Assembly (NCBI GenBank): GCA_903849185.1
Contig: CAINIH010000068.1
Coordinates: forward strand, 1-34,855
Direction: 5' to 3'
Source: an uncultured Methylophilaceae bacterium
GTDB taxonomy: Bacteria > Pseudomonadota > Gammaproteobacteria > Burkholderiales > Methylophilaceae
DNA length: 34,855 nucleotides
Part shown: piece by piece, positions 18,994 through 30,257 of the stretch
Layout: each line of letters begins with the position of its first letter
Numbering within the stretch: the stretch's first letter is position 1
Notes under the pieces: generated by a model
Told to the model about the DNA's origin: nothing
What the model saw: the letters and a program-made list of their open reading frames with translations, nothing else
Database searches by the model: none
Position numbers and translations under genes: made by a program

Positions 18994-20316
18994 ATGCTTA
19001 AAAAAGTTTTTATTAAAACGTTCGGCTGCCAAATGAATGAGTATGACTCATCCAAAATGCAGGATGTATTAAATCAAACTCACTCGACTTCTAAAACGGA
19101 GAATCCGAAGGAAGCCGATCTTATTATCTTAAATACATGCTCTGTCAGAGAAAAAGCTGAAGAAAAAATATATAGTCATCTTGGTGAGTATGAAGCTCTT
19201 AAGAAAATTAATCCCAATTTACTTATTGCAATTGGTGGGTGTGTTGCTAGTCAAGAAGGTGACAATATTCTTAAGCGAGCCCCTTTTGTAGATCTTATTT
19301 TTGGCCCACAAACACTTCATCGATTGCCAGAATTAGTAAACAAAAGAAAATTAGCTGGCTCATCACAAGTTGATATTTCGTTCCCTGAGATAGAAAAATT
19401 TGATCATCTACCCGCTCCAAGCTTTTCAGGTGCTTCAGCTATGGTTTCAATTATTGAGGGATGCAGCAAGTATTGTTCGTTTTGTGTTGTTCCTTATACA
19501 CGAGGGGAAGAAATCTCTAGACCTTTTGAGGATATATTGGCTGAAGTAATTCACCTGGCTTCTTTAGGCGCAAAAGAAATCACTCTGCTCGGACAAAATG
19601 TTAATGCTTATCGATCTCTCACTAAAAAAGGATCTTCTGCAGACCTTGCTTTACTTATAGAATATATTTCTGAAATTGATGCAATTAAACGTATTAAATT
19701 TACAACAAGTCATCCCAATGAAATGAATGACGACCTTATAGAATGCTTCGGAAAATTTCCAAAGCTTGCAGCACATCTTCATTTGCCTATTCAATCAGGC
19801 TCAGATCGCATATTGTCAGCAATGAAGAGAAATTACACGGCGCTAGAATACAAAAATATCATAAGAAAATTAAAAAAGAATTGCCCTCAAATTTCAATAA
19901 GCTCTGATTTTATTATTGGATTCCCTAACGAAACAGACGCTGATTTTGAAATGACAAAAAAAATTATGGAAGATGTTAAATTTGATTTTAGTTTTAGTTT
20001 TTTATACAGTCCAAGACCCGGAACGCCAGCCTCATACATTCACGACGAAATTCCTCATGAGACAAAATTAAGAAGATTGAATGAATTACAATTAATGAAT
20101 GACGCGCAAGGCAAGGCGATCAGCCACCTTATGTTAGGCACTAAACAACGCATTTTAATTGACGGTCAATCATGGAAGAATCCAGCTGAAATGGCTGGTA
20201 AAACAGATAATAATAGAGTGGTTGACGTTAAAGCTGATAAATCATTTATTAACCAATTTGTAGACGTCACAATTACCGAGGTGACTTCAAAAAGACTTCG
20301 CGGAGAAATTATTTAA
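18994..20316 (+). CDS. miaB: tRNA-2-methylthio-N6-dimethylallyladenosine synthase
   Basis: [27 protein letters not shown], radical-SAM [24 protein letters not shown]-terminal TRAM. Confidence 0.98.
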   Translation: MLKKVFIKTFGCQMNEYDSSKMQDVLNQTHSTSKTENPKEADLIILNTCSVREKAEEKIYSHLGEYEALKKINPNLLIAIGGCVASQEGDNILKRAPFVDLIFGPQTLHRLPELVNKRKLAGSSQVDISFPEIEKFDHLPAPSFSGASAMVSIIEGCSKYCSFCVVPYTRGEEISRPFEDILAEVIHLASLGAKEITLLGQNVNAYRSLTKKGSSADLALLIEYISEIDAIKRIKFTTSHPNEMNDDLIECFGKFPKLAAHLHLPIQSGSDRILSAMKRNYTALEYKNIIRKLKKNCPQISISSDFIIGFPNETDADFEMTKKIMEDVKFDFSFSFLYSPRPGTPASYIHDEIPHETKLRRLNELQLMNDAQGKAISHLMLGTKQRILIDGQSWKNPAEMAGKTDNNRVVDVKADKSFINQFVDVTITEVTSKRLRGEII

Positions 20317-20317
20317 T

Positions 20318-21271
20318 ATGGGGATGGAATTTAAATTACCTTCTGACAATAACAGGCAATTATCTAATTTATGTGGGGCATTAGATCAAAATCTAAAACA
20401 AATTGAAGCGGCATTAGAAGTTGATATTGTAAGACGTGGATCAAGTTTTGTTATAAACGGTTCCTCAAAAAATATAAAAGCTGCGGCAGCTCTTATCCAA
20501 AAATTTTACAAAAAAGCTACCGATCCTATTGAATTAGAAGATGTTCAATTAGGACTCGTAGAAATAAATAAATTTGAAAAAGAAATAAAAGCAACTTCAG
20601 AAATCAATGAACTCAAAACAAAACGAAGTGACCTGAGAGGTAGAACGCCCAGACAAAATGCATACTTAAAAAATATACAGGATTTTGATATCACATTCGG
20701 CATTGGCCCCGCAGGAACAGGAAAAACTTATCTTGCTGTTGCAAGCGCTGTAGATGCAATTAACCGAGATAAAATTAAACGTATCGTCTTAGTGAGGCCT
20801 GCTGTGGAAGCTGGTGAGAGATTAGGTTTTCTTCCGGGTGATTTGGCACAAAAAGTAAATCCTTATTTAAGGCCTCTTTATGATGCACTCTATGATTTGG
20901 CTGGCTACGACAACGTGCATAAAATGATTGATAAAAGTATCATCGAAATAGCACCCTTAGCTTACATGAGGGGCCGCACACTTAATCAAAGCTTTATCAT
21001 TTTAGATGAAGCTCAAAATACGACTCCTGAACAGATGAAGATGTTCTTAACCCGCATAGGCTTTGGATCAAAAACTGTCATTACGGGTGATATTACTCAA
21101 ATTGACTTAGCGAAAGGCCAAAAAAGCGGCTTAATTGAAGCAAAGAAAATTTTGTCAAAAGTAAAAGGTATTGCGTTCACTCATTTCTTATCCGAAGATG
21201 TAGTAAGACATCCTCTTGTTCAAAAAATTATTAATGCCTATGAAAATTTTGAAAAAAAAGAAAGTAAATAA
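20318..21271 (+). CDS. ybeZ: PhoH family ATPase (YbeZ)
   Basis: GIGPAGTGKTYLAVASAVDA, LVRPAVEAGERLGFLPGDL, FIILDEAQNTTPEQMKMFLTRIGFGSK. Confidence 0.97.
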   Translation: MGMEFKLPSDNNRQLSNLCGALDQNLKQIEAALEVDIVRRGSSFVINGSSKNIKAAAALIQKFYKKATDPIELEDVQLGLVEINKFEKEIKATSEINELKTKRSDLRGRTPRQNAYLKNIQDFDITFGIGPAGTGKTYLAVASAVDAINRDKIKRIVLVRPAVEAGERLGFLPGDLAQKVNPYLRPLYDALYDLAGYDNVHKMIDKSIIEIAPLAYMRGRTLNQSFIILDEAQNTTPEQMKMFLTRIGFGSKTVITGDITQIDLAKGQKSGLIEAKKILSKVKGIAFTHFLSEDVVRHPLVQKIINAYENFEKKESK

Positions 21272-21281
21272 TTAACTTCAA

Positions 21282-21737
21282 ATGGAATTAAAACCCATCA
21301 TTGCAATACAAGATATGGTGCATACAAAACCAATTTTAAAAAAAACACTCTGCCATAAATGGCTCGCACCTATTATTGATCAAAATGCTGAAATAACTAT
21401 TCGAATAGTAGGAAATGATGAATCAAAAAATCTAAACAATATGTATCGCAAAAAAAAATATCCGACCAATGTACTTTCTTTTCTTGTAGACGATGAGCAT
21501 CATCTCATTGGAGATATTGTCCTTTGTGCTCCAGTCATAGAAAAAGAGGCGTTGGAGCAATTGAAAAATCTTGAAGCCCACTACGCTCACCTTATCATTC
21601 ATGGCGCACTTCATTTATATGGTTATGACCATGAAAATAAAAAAGATGCTGAAATTATGGAAGAAAAAGAGATTAAAATTTTAACTAAACTAGGTTTTAA
21701 AAACCCTTATCTTATAGAAGAGAAAAAACCGCAATGA
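21282..21737 (+). CDS. ybeY: Endoribonuclease YbeY
   Basis: LNNMYRKKKYPTNVLSF, metal-binding HLIIHGALHLYGYDHE. Confidence 0.97.
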   Translation: MELKPIIAIQDMVHTKPILKKTLCHKWLAPIIDQNAEITIRIVGNDESKNLNNMYRKKKYPTNVLSFLVDDEHHLIGDIVLCAPVIEKEALEQLKNLEAHYAHLIIHGALHLYGYDHENKKDAEIMEEKEIKILTKLGFKNPYLIEEKKPQ

Positions 21738-22567
21738 GCGAATCAAAAAAATCTAAATTAATCGAACGTCTCAGTCATTTCCTTTTAAGAGGCCCTGAAG
21801 ATCGCGCGCAGCTTTTTGAATTACTTAAATCTTCATATGAAAAAAATCTAATGGATGCTGATTCACTTTCTATGATTGAAGGCGTTCTTCAGGTTTCAGA
21901 AATGCAAGTCAGAGATATCATGATTCCAAGATCACAAATGGATGTTATTGATATTTCTCATCCACCTGAAAAATTTATTCCTTTTATTATTGCGACGGCT
22001 CACTCACGCTTTCCTGTGATTGAAGATGACAAAAATGATGTAATTGGTATTTTGCTAGCCAAGGATCTTCTTAAATATTATGCCGGCGATGACTTTGAAA
22101 TTAGAGATATGTTACGCCCTGCTATATTCATTCCCGAATCCAAAAGACTTAATGTGCTTCTAAAAGAATTTAGAAGCAGTCGAAATCATATTGCAATCGT
22201 AGTAGATGAATACGGCGGTGTCTCAGGCATGGTCACAATTGAAGATGTATTAGAACAAATTGTGGGTGAGATTGAAGATGAATTTGATTTTGATGAGACT
22301 GAAGACAATATAATTCAAGACAAAAATGGTCTCTATAGAGTAAAAGCATCGACTGAAATTGAAGACTTTAATGATTTTTTTAAAGTGAACTTTAGTAATG
22401 AAGAGTTTTCAACTATAGGCGGTTTAATTATTCATGCATTTGGCCACCTTCCAAAGCGAGATGAAAAAATTACTTTTCAAGGATTCAAAATTACAGTTCT
22501 AAGAGCTGATAGTCGTAAGCTTTATTCTATCCTTCTTGAAATTGACACTGCTGATAATAACGTGTAA
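21734..22567 (+). CDS. corC: CorC/YbeX family CBS-domain protein (Mg/Co efflux related)
   Basis: VRDIMIPRSQMDVID, tandem CBS domains, HIAIVVDEYGGVSGMVTIEDVLEQIVGEIEDEFD. Confidence 0.96.
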   Translation: MSESKKSKLIERLSHFLLRGPEDRAQLFELLKSSYEKNLMDADSLSMIEGVLQVSEMQVRDIMIPRSQMDVIDISHPPEKFIPFIIATAHSRFPVIEDDKNDVIGILLAKDLLKYYAGDDFEIRDMLRPAIFIPESKRLNVLLKEFRSSRNHIAIVVDEYGGVSGMVTIEDVLEQIVGEIEDEFDFDETEDNIIQDKNGLYRVKASTEIEDFNDFFKVNFSNEEFSTIGGLIIHAFGHLPKRDEKITFQGFKITVLRADSRKLYSILLEIDTADNNV

Positions 22568-22619
22568 TTTTTTGAACTAATCGACTTATTCTTTTTCTTA
22601 AAGCTTTAGGGAGTCTTTC

Positions 22620-22994
22620 ATGAAAAACCAACTTTTAGCTATTCTTTTAATTTTATCGCCCCCTCTATTTGCTAACGAAATTGATATTGATAAAAGTACA
22701 CTCCCTGTGGACGAAAAATCTTTCATCGAGGCTATCAGCCGTTTCAATAAAGATGAAATTCTAAAGGCTCTTGGAGAGCCTATATACAAAGAAGATATTA
22801 AAATGAAATCTTCTGAAGAGATTGTGGGTTCCGTCTGGCAATATCACCATATCAATACTGCAGAGGATGGTAGCTATTATCCAACGACTGAATTAGATTT
22901 TTTAGATGAATTTGTTGAGACTGTTGTTTTTCAAAATAACAATGGCCAGCCTTCAGGAAGTCCTTCTCAAACATATAAAATTCAAAAGCCTTAA
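22620..22994 (+). CDS. Small secreted protein of unknown function
   Basis: 124 aa; signal peptide MKNQLLAILLILSPPLFANE; RBS-like GGGAG upstream; region ALGEPIYKED...VGSVWQYHHINT...ETVVFQNN is vaguely SmpA/BamE-like. Confidence 0.75.
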   Translation: MKNQLLAILLILSPPLFANEIDIDKSTLPVDEKSFIEAISRFNKDEILKALGEPIYKEDIKMKSSEEIVGSVWQYHHINTAEDGSYYPTTELDFLDEFVETVVFQNNNGQPSGSPSQTYKIQKP

Positions 22995-23017
22995 TTACTT
23001 TTAAGGTTTTATTGTTC
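22989..23017 (+). terminator. Possible weak terminator after the 124-aa gene
   Basis: CCTTAA-TTACTT-TTAAGG followed by TTTTATTGTT; 6-bp AT-rich stem overlapping the stop codon. Confidence 0.35.
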
Positions 23018-23055
23018 ATAATTCAGTACAATGGTCTTAAACGGCTTTTTGTATT

Positions 23056-24555
23056 TTGAATAAACAATACCCATCCTTCTATATAGCTATTTCCTTTTTT
23101 CTCGGAGCGCTCTCAGTTCTGAGTTTTGCACCTTTTAACCACCATTTTATTTCGCTCATTTCTCTGAGTGGTCTTTTTTTTATTTGGCATAAACTAAATC
23201 ATGCAAAACAAGGATTTTTATCAGGTCTTTTTTTTGGCTTAGGTTTGTTTGGCTTTGGCATTTCATGGATCTACATAAGCCTCAATACATATGGCGGCAT
23301 GCCTTCATGGTTAGCATATTTAAGTACTTTTTTATTTTGCCTCTTCTTTGCTTTTTTTATTGGCATTGTTGGATGGATTGCTTCACATCGAAAATCGAGC
23401 TTTTTTTTAATTCCATTTATCTGGACATTCTTTGAATGGATTAGAGGTTGGTTCTTAACTGGTTTTCCATGGCTCACAATGGGTTATTCACAAGTGCCTT
23501 CAAGCCCTCTTGCTGGATTTTTACCCATCATAGGGATTTATGGAGTAACTCTGATACTCACTTCTCTAGCTTTAATTTTGAGCCTTATACTGCTTGATAA
23601 AGACAAGCGCTCACAACTTATCAAACTTAGTTTAATAGCATTCGTATTGGCGTCTGGTCAACTTCTAAAATATATTGAATGGACTGAGCCTGTTGGCGAG
23701 CCTATATCTGTATCTCTTATTCAAGGCAATATTGCTCAAGATATTAAATGGCAAAAAGAAACTGTTTCGCAAACATTAAATACTTATCAAACGCTTATTC
23801 AAAAAACAAAAGGTCAAATTATTCTTCTTCCAGAAACTGCTTTACCGCTTCTCGTTGAATATATACCCAAGACATTTAAAGAATCTATTTTAAGGCATGC
23901 CGGACAAAAGCAAAGTCATGTTCTTATGGGCGCAATTGAGCGCCAAGGCACAAATTATTTTAATGTTGTATTGAATTTGAAGAGTGATTCATTTCAAGTT
24001 TATCGCAAATCACATTTGGTGCCATTTGGTGAATTCATACCCTTAAAATTTATTTTTCAATACATTTATACACATTATCTCAATATGCCTATGAGTGATT
24101 TATCAAGAGGCAGCTCGCATCAAATACCTATGACTATTGGAAATCAAAAAATTGCATTTAATATTTGCTATGAAGATGTTTTTGGTGAAGAGATTATCCA
24201 AGCCCTACCTTCCGCAACACTTATAGCCAACGTGAGCAATGATGCATGGTACGGAAGATCTATTGCTGCTTACCAGCACTTACAATTTTCTCAAGCAAGG
24301 GCTATAGAAACAGGCAGAATGGTTATTCGCTCAACAAATACTGGCGCTACAGTCATTATTAATGAGCACGGGGTTCTTAAAGATGCGCTACCCGAGTTTA
24401 CTGAAGGTGTTCTCGAAGGGTCTGTGCAGGGATTTAAAAATGCAACGCCTTATGTTTCCTTCGGCAATTGGCCTGTAATTACTTTATGTTTCATTGCGCT
24501 TCTTGGTTGGTTTATGAGGCATTCAAAACTTTTATCGATATTGAAAAAGAAGTAG
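23056..24555 (+). CDS. lnt: Apolipoprotein N-acyltransferase
   Basis: TM N-terminus with FAPFNHHF; nitrilase domain ILLPETALPLL, YRKSHLVPFGEFIPL, AFNICYEDVFGEE, NVSNDAWYG. TTG start. Confidence 0.96.
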   Translation: MNKQYPSFYIAISFFLGALSVLSFAPFNHHFISLISLSGLFFIWHKLNHAKQGFLSGLFFGLGLFGFGISWIYISLNTYGGMPSWLAYLSTFLFCLFFAFFIGIVGWIASHRKSSFFLIPFIWTFFEWIRGWFLTGFPWLTMGYSQVPSSPLAGFLPIIGIYGVTLILTSLALILSLILLDKDKRSQLIKLSLIAFVLASGQLLKYIEWTEPVGEPISVSLIQGNIAQDIKWQKETVSQTLNTYQTLIQKTKGQIILLPETALPLLVEYIPKTFKESILRHAGQKQSHVLMGAIERQGTNYFNVVLNLKSDSFQVYRKSHLVPFGEFIPLKFIFQYIYTHYLNMPMSDLSRGSSHQIPMTIGNQKIAFNICYEDVFGEEIIQALPSATLIANVSNDAWYGRSIAAYQHLQFSQARAIETGRMVIRSTNTGATVIINEHGVLKDALPEFTEGVLEGSVQGFKNATPYVSFGNWPVITLCFIALLGWFMRHSKLLSILKKK

Positions 24556-24582
24556 AATGCTTCAATTAGAGATCAATTCATT

Positions 24583-25512
24583 ATGCAACTAACCTTTCAA
24601 GACATCATTCTCAAACTTCAAAATTATTGGGCTAACCAAGGATGCGCCATTCTTCAGCCTTATGATATGGAAGTAGGTGCAGGCACTTCACATACAGCAA
24701 CTTTTTTAAGATCGCTTGGCCCTGAGCCCTGGAAGGCAACTTATGTTCAACCAAGCCGACGTCCAAAAGATGGGCGCTACGGCAAAAATCCAAATAGACT
24801 TCAACATTATTATCAACTGCAGGTTGTTCTCAAGCCTTCGCCATTAGATATCCTGGAGCTTTATTTGGGCTCACTTAAAGCGCTGGGTTTTAATCTTAAA
24901 GAAAATGACATTCGCTTTGTTGAAGATGATTGGGAAAACCCAACGCTTGGTGCTTGGGGTTTAGGTTGGGAAGTTTGGCTGAATGGAATGGAAATTACTC
25001 AATTCACCTATTTTCAACAAGTAGGTGGCATTGATTGCAAACCAATCACAGGAGAGATTACTTACGGACTAGAGAGACTTGCAATGTACATTCAAGGTAT
25101 CGACAATGTTTACGACCTTACCTGGACCGACAATTTAAAATATGGTGACGTATATCTTCAAAATGAAATTGAACAAAGCGCATATAACTTTGAACATAGC
25201 GATGCTGACTTTCTATTCCAGGCTTTTACTGCCCACGAAAAAGAAGCTAACCATCTCATGACCGAGCACTTGGCTCTTCCCGCATATGAGCAAGTTTTAA
25301 AAGCAGCCCATTCTTTCAATCTTTTAGATGCAAGGGGCTCTATCAGTATTACCGAAAGAGCAGAATATATTGGTCGCATTCGAAATTTAGCTAGAAATGT
25401 TGCGAGCAGCTATCTTTTAAGCCGAGCAAATTTAGGCTTCCCCTTGGCTGATAAAAATCATGCAAAAGAAATTATTGATCAACTTAATGCAAAAAAGACA
25501 ATTAAATCGTGA
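24583..25512 (+). CDS. glyQ: Glycyl-tRNA synthetase alpha subunit
   Basis: [57 protein letters not shown]. Confidence 0.99.
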   Translation: MQLTFQDIILKLQNYWANQGCAILQPYDMEVGAGTSHTATFLRSLGPEPWKATYVQPSRRPKDGRYGKNPNRLQHYYQLQVVLKPSPLDILELYLGSLKALGFNLKENDIRFVEDDWENPTLGAWGLGWEVWLNGMEITQFTYFQQVGGIDCKPITGEITYGLERLAMYIQGIDNVYDLTWTDNLKYGDVYLQNEIEQSAYNFEHSDADFLFQAFTAHEKEANHLMTEHLALPAYEQVLKAAHSFNLLDARGSISITERAEYIGRIRNLARNVASSYLLSRANLGFPLADKNHAKEIIDQLNAKKTIKS

Positions 25513-27608
25513 AGCTAGATAATTTACTTATAGAGCTTTTGACAGAGGAGTTGCCCCCAAAATCACAAAAGCAGCTTGGCGTAGCATTTGCAAAGAGTGT
25601 AAAAGAATTTCTTGTAAAACATCATCTCGTAAATGAAACATCAGAAGATTCAGTTTTTTCTACACCAAGAAGAATTGGTGTATACCTAAAGGATGTTAAA
25701 GATGAGGCTGCAAATCAAAATACATCTATCAAATTAATGCCAGCATCCATTGGATTTGATGTTTTAGGAAAACCAACTGAAGCCTTATTAAAAAAATTAC
25801 ATGGAATTGGTTTGGATCAAAAAGCTATAAGTCTCATCACTAAAAAAAATGAAAGTAATAATGAGATTTTATATATTGATAAAGATGTAGAGGGAGCAAA
25901 GCTAAAAGATATTATTGCTGAATGCATTTCATCAAGCCTGACACGTTTACCAATAAAAAAAATGATGTCCTATCAGCTCTCGGATGGATGGACGACTGTT
26001 AACTTTGTAAGACCGGCTCATGGATTAATTATTCTTCATGGTGCCAATATCATTAAAACGAATGTTTTAGGGATCGATTCTAATCGATCGACGCTCGGCC
26101 ATCGATTTGAATCAAAAAAAGAAATGATTGAGATTCAACATGCCGATGAATACAAAGAGCAAATGAAAACTGAAGGTAATGTCATTGTATCTTTCGAAGA
26201 AAGAAAAACACTAATCAAAAACGGTTTGAATGATAAAGCTACTAATCTTTCCAATCAGCTCACTCCTATCAATGATGAAGATCTTCTTGAAGAAGTAACA
26301 GCGCTCGTTGAATATCCAAATGTTTTAGTGGGGGAATTTGAATCGAAGTTTCTCGAAGTGCCACAGGAGTGCATTATTTTAACTATGAAGGCCAATCAAA
26401 AATATTTCCCCTTAATCGATAAAAACAATAAACTTGCAAATCAATTTTTAATTGTTTCAAACATATCTCCGAAAAATTCAACTCTCATCATTCAAGGCAA
26501 TGAAAAAGTGATCAGGCCAAGATTATCGGATGCAGAATTTTTCTATACCCAAGATAAGAAAAAGCCTCTTAAAGATTACCTTTCGCAACTTCAACATATT
26601 GTGTACCACAATAAACTTGGGACTCAATCAGAGAGATCTGAAAGAGTTAAAATGATTGCATCTCTCATTGTAAAAAATTTAAATCAATCTAAATTGCTCG
26701 AGGCTGTATTGCTCGCATCCGACTTATCTAAAGCAGATTTATCTACTAATATGGTTGGTGAGTTCCCAGAACTTCAAGGAATTATGGGTAGATATTACGC
26801 ACTAAATGAAAAAATTTCAGAAGAAGTGGCATTTGCTATTGAAGATCATTACAAGCCAAGATTTTCTGGTGACACACTTCCAAGAAACTCTGTAGGAGAT
26901 ATCGTTGCAATTGCCGACAAAATTGAAACTTTAATAGGCTTATTTAGTATTGGTGAAAAGCCTACGGGCGACAAAGATCCTTTTGCGCTTAGGCGTCAAG
27001 TTATTGGAATCATTCGTATTCTGACTGAAAAAAATATCGGCCTAAATTTAAATACAACTATTTCTGATTCTATTAAGGCTACCAAATTAGCTGAATCTAA
27101 AGACCTTAATTCTTTCATCTACGATCGAATCTCCAATTTTTTCAAAGATCAAGGTTATGCTGCTCTTGATATCGAGGCTGTCCTTGCCATTGACTCGGGA
27201 TTGATTAGTGAGATTCCTAAAAGATTAAATGCAATTAAAGAATTTTCACAACTTCCCGAGTCTAAAGATCTAGCATCAGCAAACAAAAGAGTTGGTAATA
27301 TTCTTAAAAAAGCGGATCTTAAATCTGCATTAAAAATTGATCCGGCTTTGCTTAAAGATATAGCCGAAGTTAATTTATACAAGACATTAGATTTAGTAGA
27401 TGCTGAAGCTAGAAAAGAATATCTAGCAAATAATTACTCAAGCTCATTAAAATTACTTTGCAAACTCAAAAACCCGATTGATCAATTTTTTAACGACGTC
27501 ATGGTAAATGTGGAGGATGAATCACTTAAGATGAATCGGCTTGCCCTTCTCGAAAAACTCTACTCGGCAATGAATCTAGTTGCTGATTTATCCAAACTCT
27601 CATCTTAG
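25509..27608 (+). CDS. glyS: Glycyl-tRNA synthetase beta subunit
   Basis: [54 protein letters not shown] start overlaps glyQ stop. Confidence 0.98.
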   Translation: MKLDNLLIELLTEELPPKSQKQLGVAFAKSVKEFLVKHHLVNETSEDSVFSTPRRIGVYLKDVKDEAANQNTSIKLMPASIGFDVLGKPTEALLKKLHGIGLDQKAISLITKKNESNNEILYIDKDVEGAKLKDIIAECISSSLTRLPIKKMMSYQLSDGWTTVNFVRPAHGLIILHGANIIKTNVLGIDSNRSTLGHRFESKKEMIEIQHADEYKEQMKTEGNVIVSFEERKTLIKNGLNDKATNLSNQLTPINDEDLLEEVTALVEYPNVLVGEFESKFLEVPQECIILTMKANQKYFPLIDKNNKLANQFLIVSNISPKNSTLIIQGNEKVIRPRLSDAEFFYTQDKKKPLKDYLSQLQHIVYHNKLGTQSERSERVKMIASLIVKNLNQSKLLEAVLLASDLSKADLSTNMVGEFPELQGIMGRYYALNEKISEEVAFAIEDHYKPRFSGDTLPRNSVGDIVAIADKIETLIGLFSIGEKPTGDKDPFALRRQVIGIIRILTEKNIGLNLNTTISDSIKATKLAESKDLNSFIYDRISNFFKDQGYAALDIEAVLAIDSGLISEIPKRLNAIKEFSQLPESKDLASANKRVGNILKKADLKSALKIDPALLKDIAEVNLYKTLDLVDAEARKEYLANNYSSSLKLLCKLKNPIDQFFNDVMVNVEDESLKMNRLALLEKLYSAMNLVADLSKLSS

Positions 27609-27611
27609 ATT

Positions 27612-28154
27612 ATGAAATTAGTCATTCTGGATAGAGATGGCGTAATTAATGAAGACAGCGTGAATTTTATTAAAACGCCTAATGAATGGATTCCTATTCA
27701 AGACAGTCTCGAGTCAATTGCACTTTTAAACCAATCTGGTTTTAAAGTTGTCATAGCAACTAACCAATCAGGAATTAGCCGAGGTCTGTTTGATGTATCA
27801 ACACTCAATCTTATTCATGAAAAAATGTTTAAATTACTCTCTCAACAAGGTGGGCATATTGATGCCATCTTTTTTTGCCCCCATAGAGCAGAGGAAAATT
27901 GCGAATGCCGCAAACCAAAACCAGGCATGTTAAAAGAAATTGCTCATAGATTCGCGATTGATTTAAAAAAAGTGCCGGCCATAGGCGACTCTCTAAGAGA
28001 TCTCCAAGCCTTTGATGCAGTCGGCGCCCAACCCATACTTGTTAAAACAGGCAAGGGTGAAGAGACGCTTGATAAAGGTGGGCTTCCCAAAAATACCTGG
28101 ATCTGTGAAAATCTCACAGAGGCGACACAAAGAATTATTACGGAGTACGCTTAA
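27612..28154 (+). CDS. gmhB: D-glycero-beta-D-manno-heptose-1,7-bisphosphate 7-phosphatase
   Basis: HAD motif LVILDRDGVINED, TNQSGISRG, CPHRAEENCECRKPKPGML. Confidence 0.95.
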   Translation: MKLVILDRDGVINEDSVNFIKTPNEWIPIQDSLESIALLNQSGFKVVIATNQSGISRGLFDVSTLNLIHEKMFKLLSQQGGHIDAIFFCPHRAEENCECRKPKPGMLKEIAHRFAIDLKKVPAIGDSLRDLQAFDAVGAQPILVKTGKGEETLDKGGLPKNTWICENLTEATQRIITEYA

Positions 28155-28163
28155 CTTAAAATA

Positions 28164-28871
28164 ATGCTTTATTTAAGATCCATTATTTTTCTAATTGGTA
28201 TGTGGATTTTTACTATCCCATTCACCTTGGCATCCCTTCTTACATTTCCGTTTCCACCTATTACACGATATAAATTTATTTCAATTTGGGCAAAAACAAT
28301 GCTATATTGGCTTCGAATTTCCTGTAATCTAAATTTTGTTGTCAAAGGGGAGCAAAACATAGGTTCTACAGCATCGATTGTACTTTCCAAACATCAATCA
28401 GCATGGGAAACGCTTGCTTTTCAGAAAATCTTTCCTCCGCAAGTTTGGGTTCTTAAACAAGAATTATTGTGGGTTCCATTTTTCGGATGGGGCTTAGCTA
28501 TGACTTCCCCAATCGCCATTAATCGCAAAGCAGGACGAAAATCTCTAGAACAAATTCTTATCCAAGGTCTCGATCGACTTAAAAAAGGTTTTTGGATTGT
28601 TATGTTTCCTGAAGGCACGCGAACTCAGCCGGGGCATAAAGGTAAATACCATATTGGCGGAGCTTGGGTTGCTTCAAAAACAAATACGCAAGTTATTCCC
28701 GTTGCTCATAATGCAGGTTTATTTTGGCCAAAAAATTCAATTCTTAAAAAACCTGGAACGATTCAAGTAAGCATCGGTGCACCTATTGATGTTAAGAATA
28801 AAGCGCCTGATGAAATTATTAAGCTTACTGAAAATTGGATTGAAAAAGAGGTTTTACATTTAAATGATTAA
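28164..28871 (+). CDS. plsC: 1-acyl-sn-glycerol-3-phosphate acyltransferase (PlsC family)
   Basis: PlsC motifs: KHQSAWETLAFQ (HX4E variant), FPEGTRTQPG; N-terminal TM. Confidence 0.9.
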   Translation: MLYLRSIIFLIGMWIFTIPFTLASLLTFPFPPITRYKFISIWAKTMLYWLRISCNLNFVVKGEQNIGSTASIVLSKHQSAWETLAFQKIFPPQVWVLKQELLWVPFFGWGLAMTSPIAINRKAGRKSLEQILIQGLDRLKKGFWIVMFPEGTRTQPGHKGKYHIGGAWVASKTNTQVIPVAHNAGLFWPKNSILKKPGTIQVSIGAPIDVKNKAPDEIIKLTENWIEKEVLHLND

Positions 28872-29586
28872 TTTAAAGCCCACAAATCTTGAGCTATTTT
28901 TACCTAGCGGTAAAAAAATTAAATACCTCCTAAAAAGAAGAAATCGAAGAACGATTGGTTTAAAAGTGGATCATGACGGTCTTGTTATTCACGCGCCAAT
29001 TCTTATTCCTAGATCTCGCATTGAAGAGCTTATTGCACCAAAACTTGACTGGATTCAAGAGAAACTTTCCCTTCAATTAAGCAAGAAAAAGAAAATTAAT
29101 TGGAAAACAGGTGAGTTAATTCATATTTTGGGGAATAAAGTGATTCTAAGCCTTAAGGCAAGCATTACAAATTCTGTGCTTCAAGACAAAGATATATTGC
29201 ATGTCGACACAAATCGCGTTAATGATCAAATTCACTCCGCAAAGCTTGTATCAAAATGGCTAAAAGAAAATGCATTGAAAGATTTTGTTCGAAGGGTGGA
29301 AGTGTTTAGCGTGAAATTGAATGTGCATCCTTCTAATGTGTACTTATCAAATGCAAAGTCTCGATGGGGAAGTTGTAACTCTAAAAAAGAAATAAGACTT
29401 AATTGGAGACTCATTCAAGCGCCGCCACATATTATTAATTATGTGATCTGCCATGAGCTAGCTCACTTGAAAGAAATGAATCATTCGAATCGTTTTTGGG
29501 AAGAAGTAGAAAAAGTACTTCCTGAATACCGCTCATCAGAAAAAGAACTTAAAACACTATCAAGCGACTTATACCTTATTGGTTAA
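28864..29586 (+). CDS. YgjP/DUF45-type zinc metallopeptidase (M48-like, SprT-related fold)
   Basis: HExxH in VICHELAHLKEMNHSNRFW; SRWGSCNSKKEIRLNWRLIQAP. Confidence 0.93.
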   Translation: MINLKPTNLELFLPSGKKIKYLLKRRNRRTIGLKVDHDGLVIHAPILIPRSRIEELIAPKLDWIQEKLSLQLSKKKKINWKTGELIHILGNKVILSLKASITNSVLQDKDILHVDTNRVNDQIHSAKLVSKWLKENALKDFVRRVEVFSVKLNVHPSNVYLSNAKSRWGSCNSKKEIRLNWRLIQAPPHIINYVICHELAHLKEMNHSNRFWEEVEKVLPEYRSSEKELKTLSSDLYLIG

Positions 29587-30158
29587 ATAAGTTTTTCGAG
29601 GTCGCTCGCTATGTCTTCAGGTTTTTCTCCATTACTTATGTGAAGTTTAACGCTTCCGTTCTTATCGATGACATATAAACCTGCGCTATGATCAATCGTA
29701 TAGCCCGCCTTACTTCCATCATTCACTTTTTTATAAAAAATCTTAAATTGAGTTGTGACTTTATCGATTTCGCTCTCTGAACCAGTAAGGCCAAGAAAAG
29801 AGCTATTAAATGTTGGAATAAATTTTTTCAAAACGTCCTCAGTATCGCGAGCTGGATCTAGAGTAATAAAAATAACTTGTACGCCCGAAGCCTTGTCCTT
29901 AAGGAGATTCATTGTTTTTTTAAGATCAGTCATGGTTGTAGGACATATATCAGGACAATGCGTAAATCCAAAAAAAAGCACGACAACCTTTCCCTTAAAG
30001 TCTTCTAATGTCCGTGTACGCCCATTGAAATCTCTTAATTTAAAAGACGTATCCATGTGCACTGAGCTTATATCAGTACCTGCAAAACTTTCATCATGCG
30101 TCTTTTGACAAGAGACAAGACAAATGAAGATTAAAAATAAAAGTGCAATTTTTTTCAT
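29583..30158 (-). CDS. SCO1/SenC family lipoprotein (copper chaperone/thioredoxin fold)
   Basis: Lipobox LVSC; GFTHCPDICPTTMTDL CxxxC; DHSAGLYVID. Confidence 0.93.
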   Translation of the reverse strand: MKKIALLFLIFICLVSCQKTHDESFAGTDISSVHMDTSFKLRDFNGRTRTLEDFKGKVVVLFFGFTHCPDICPTTMTDLKKTMNLLKDKASGVQVIFITLDPARDTEDVLKKFIPTFNSSFLGLTGSESEIDKVTTQFKIFYKKVNDGSKAGYTIDHSAGLYVIDKNGSVKLHISNGEKPEDIASDLEKLI

Positions 30159-30257
30159 AATATATTTCTCAATAAAAGCGATTCATTTTATCATGTTAAT
30201 AAATGGCAATAAGCCCCGAAGAAAGCTAACAAAGATTTACCAATTTTAAGGAAAACT

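Noticed and set aside
26072-26089. GATCGAT-TCTA-ATCGATC hairpin in glyS
   Set aside because: Only a 7-bp stem; ATCGAT is frequent nearby, so chance is plausible.
29755-30108. 117-aa plus-strand ORF
   Set aside because: Entirely antisense to the SCO-family gene, with no family-like features.
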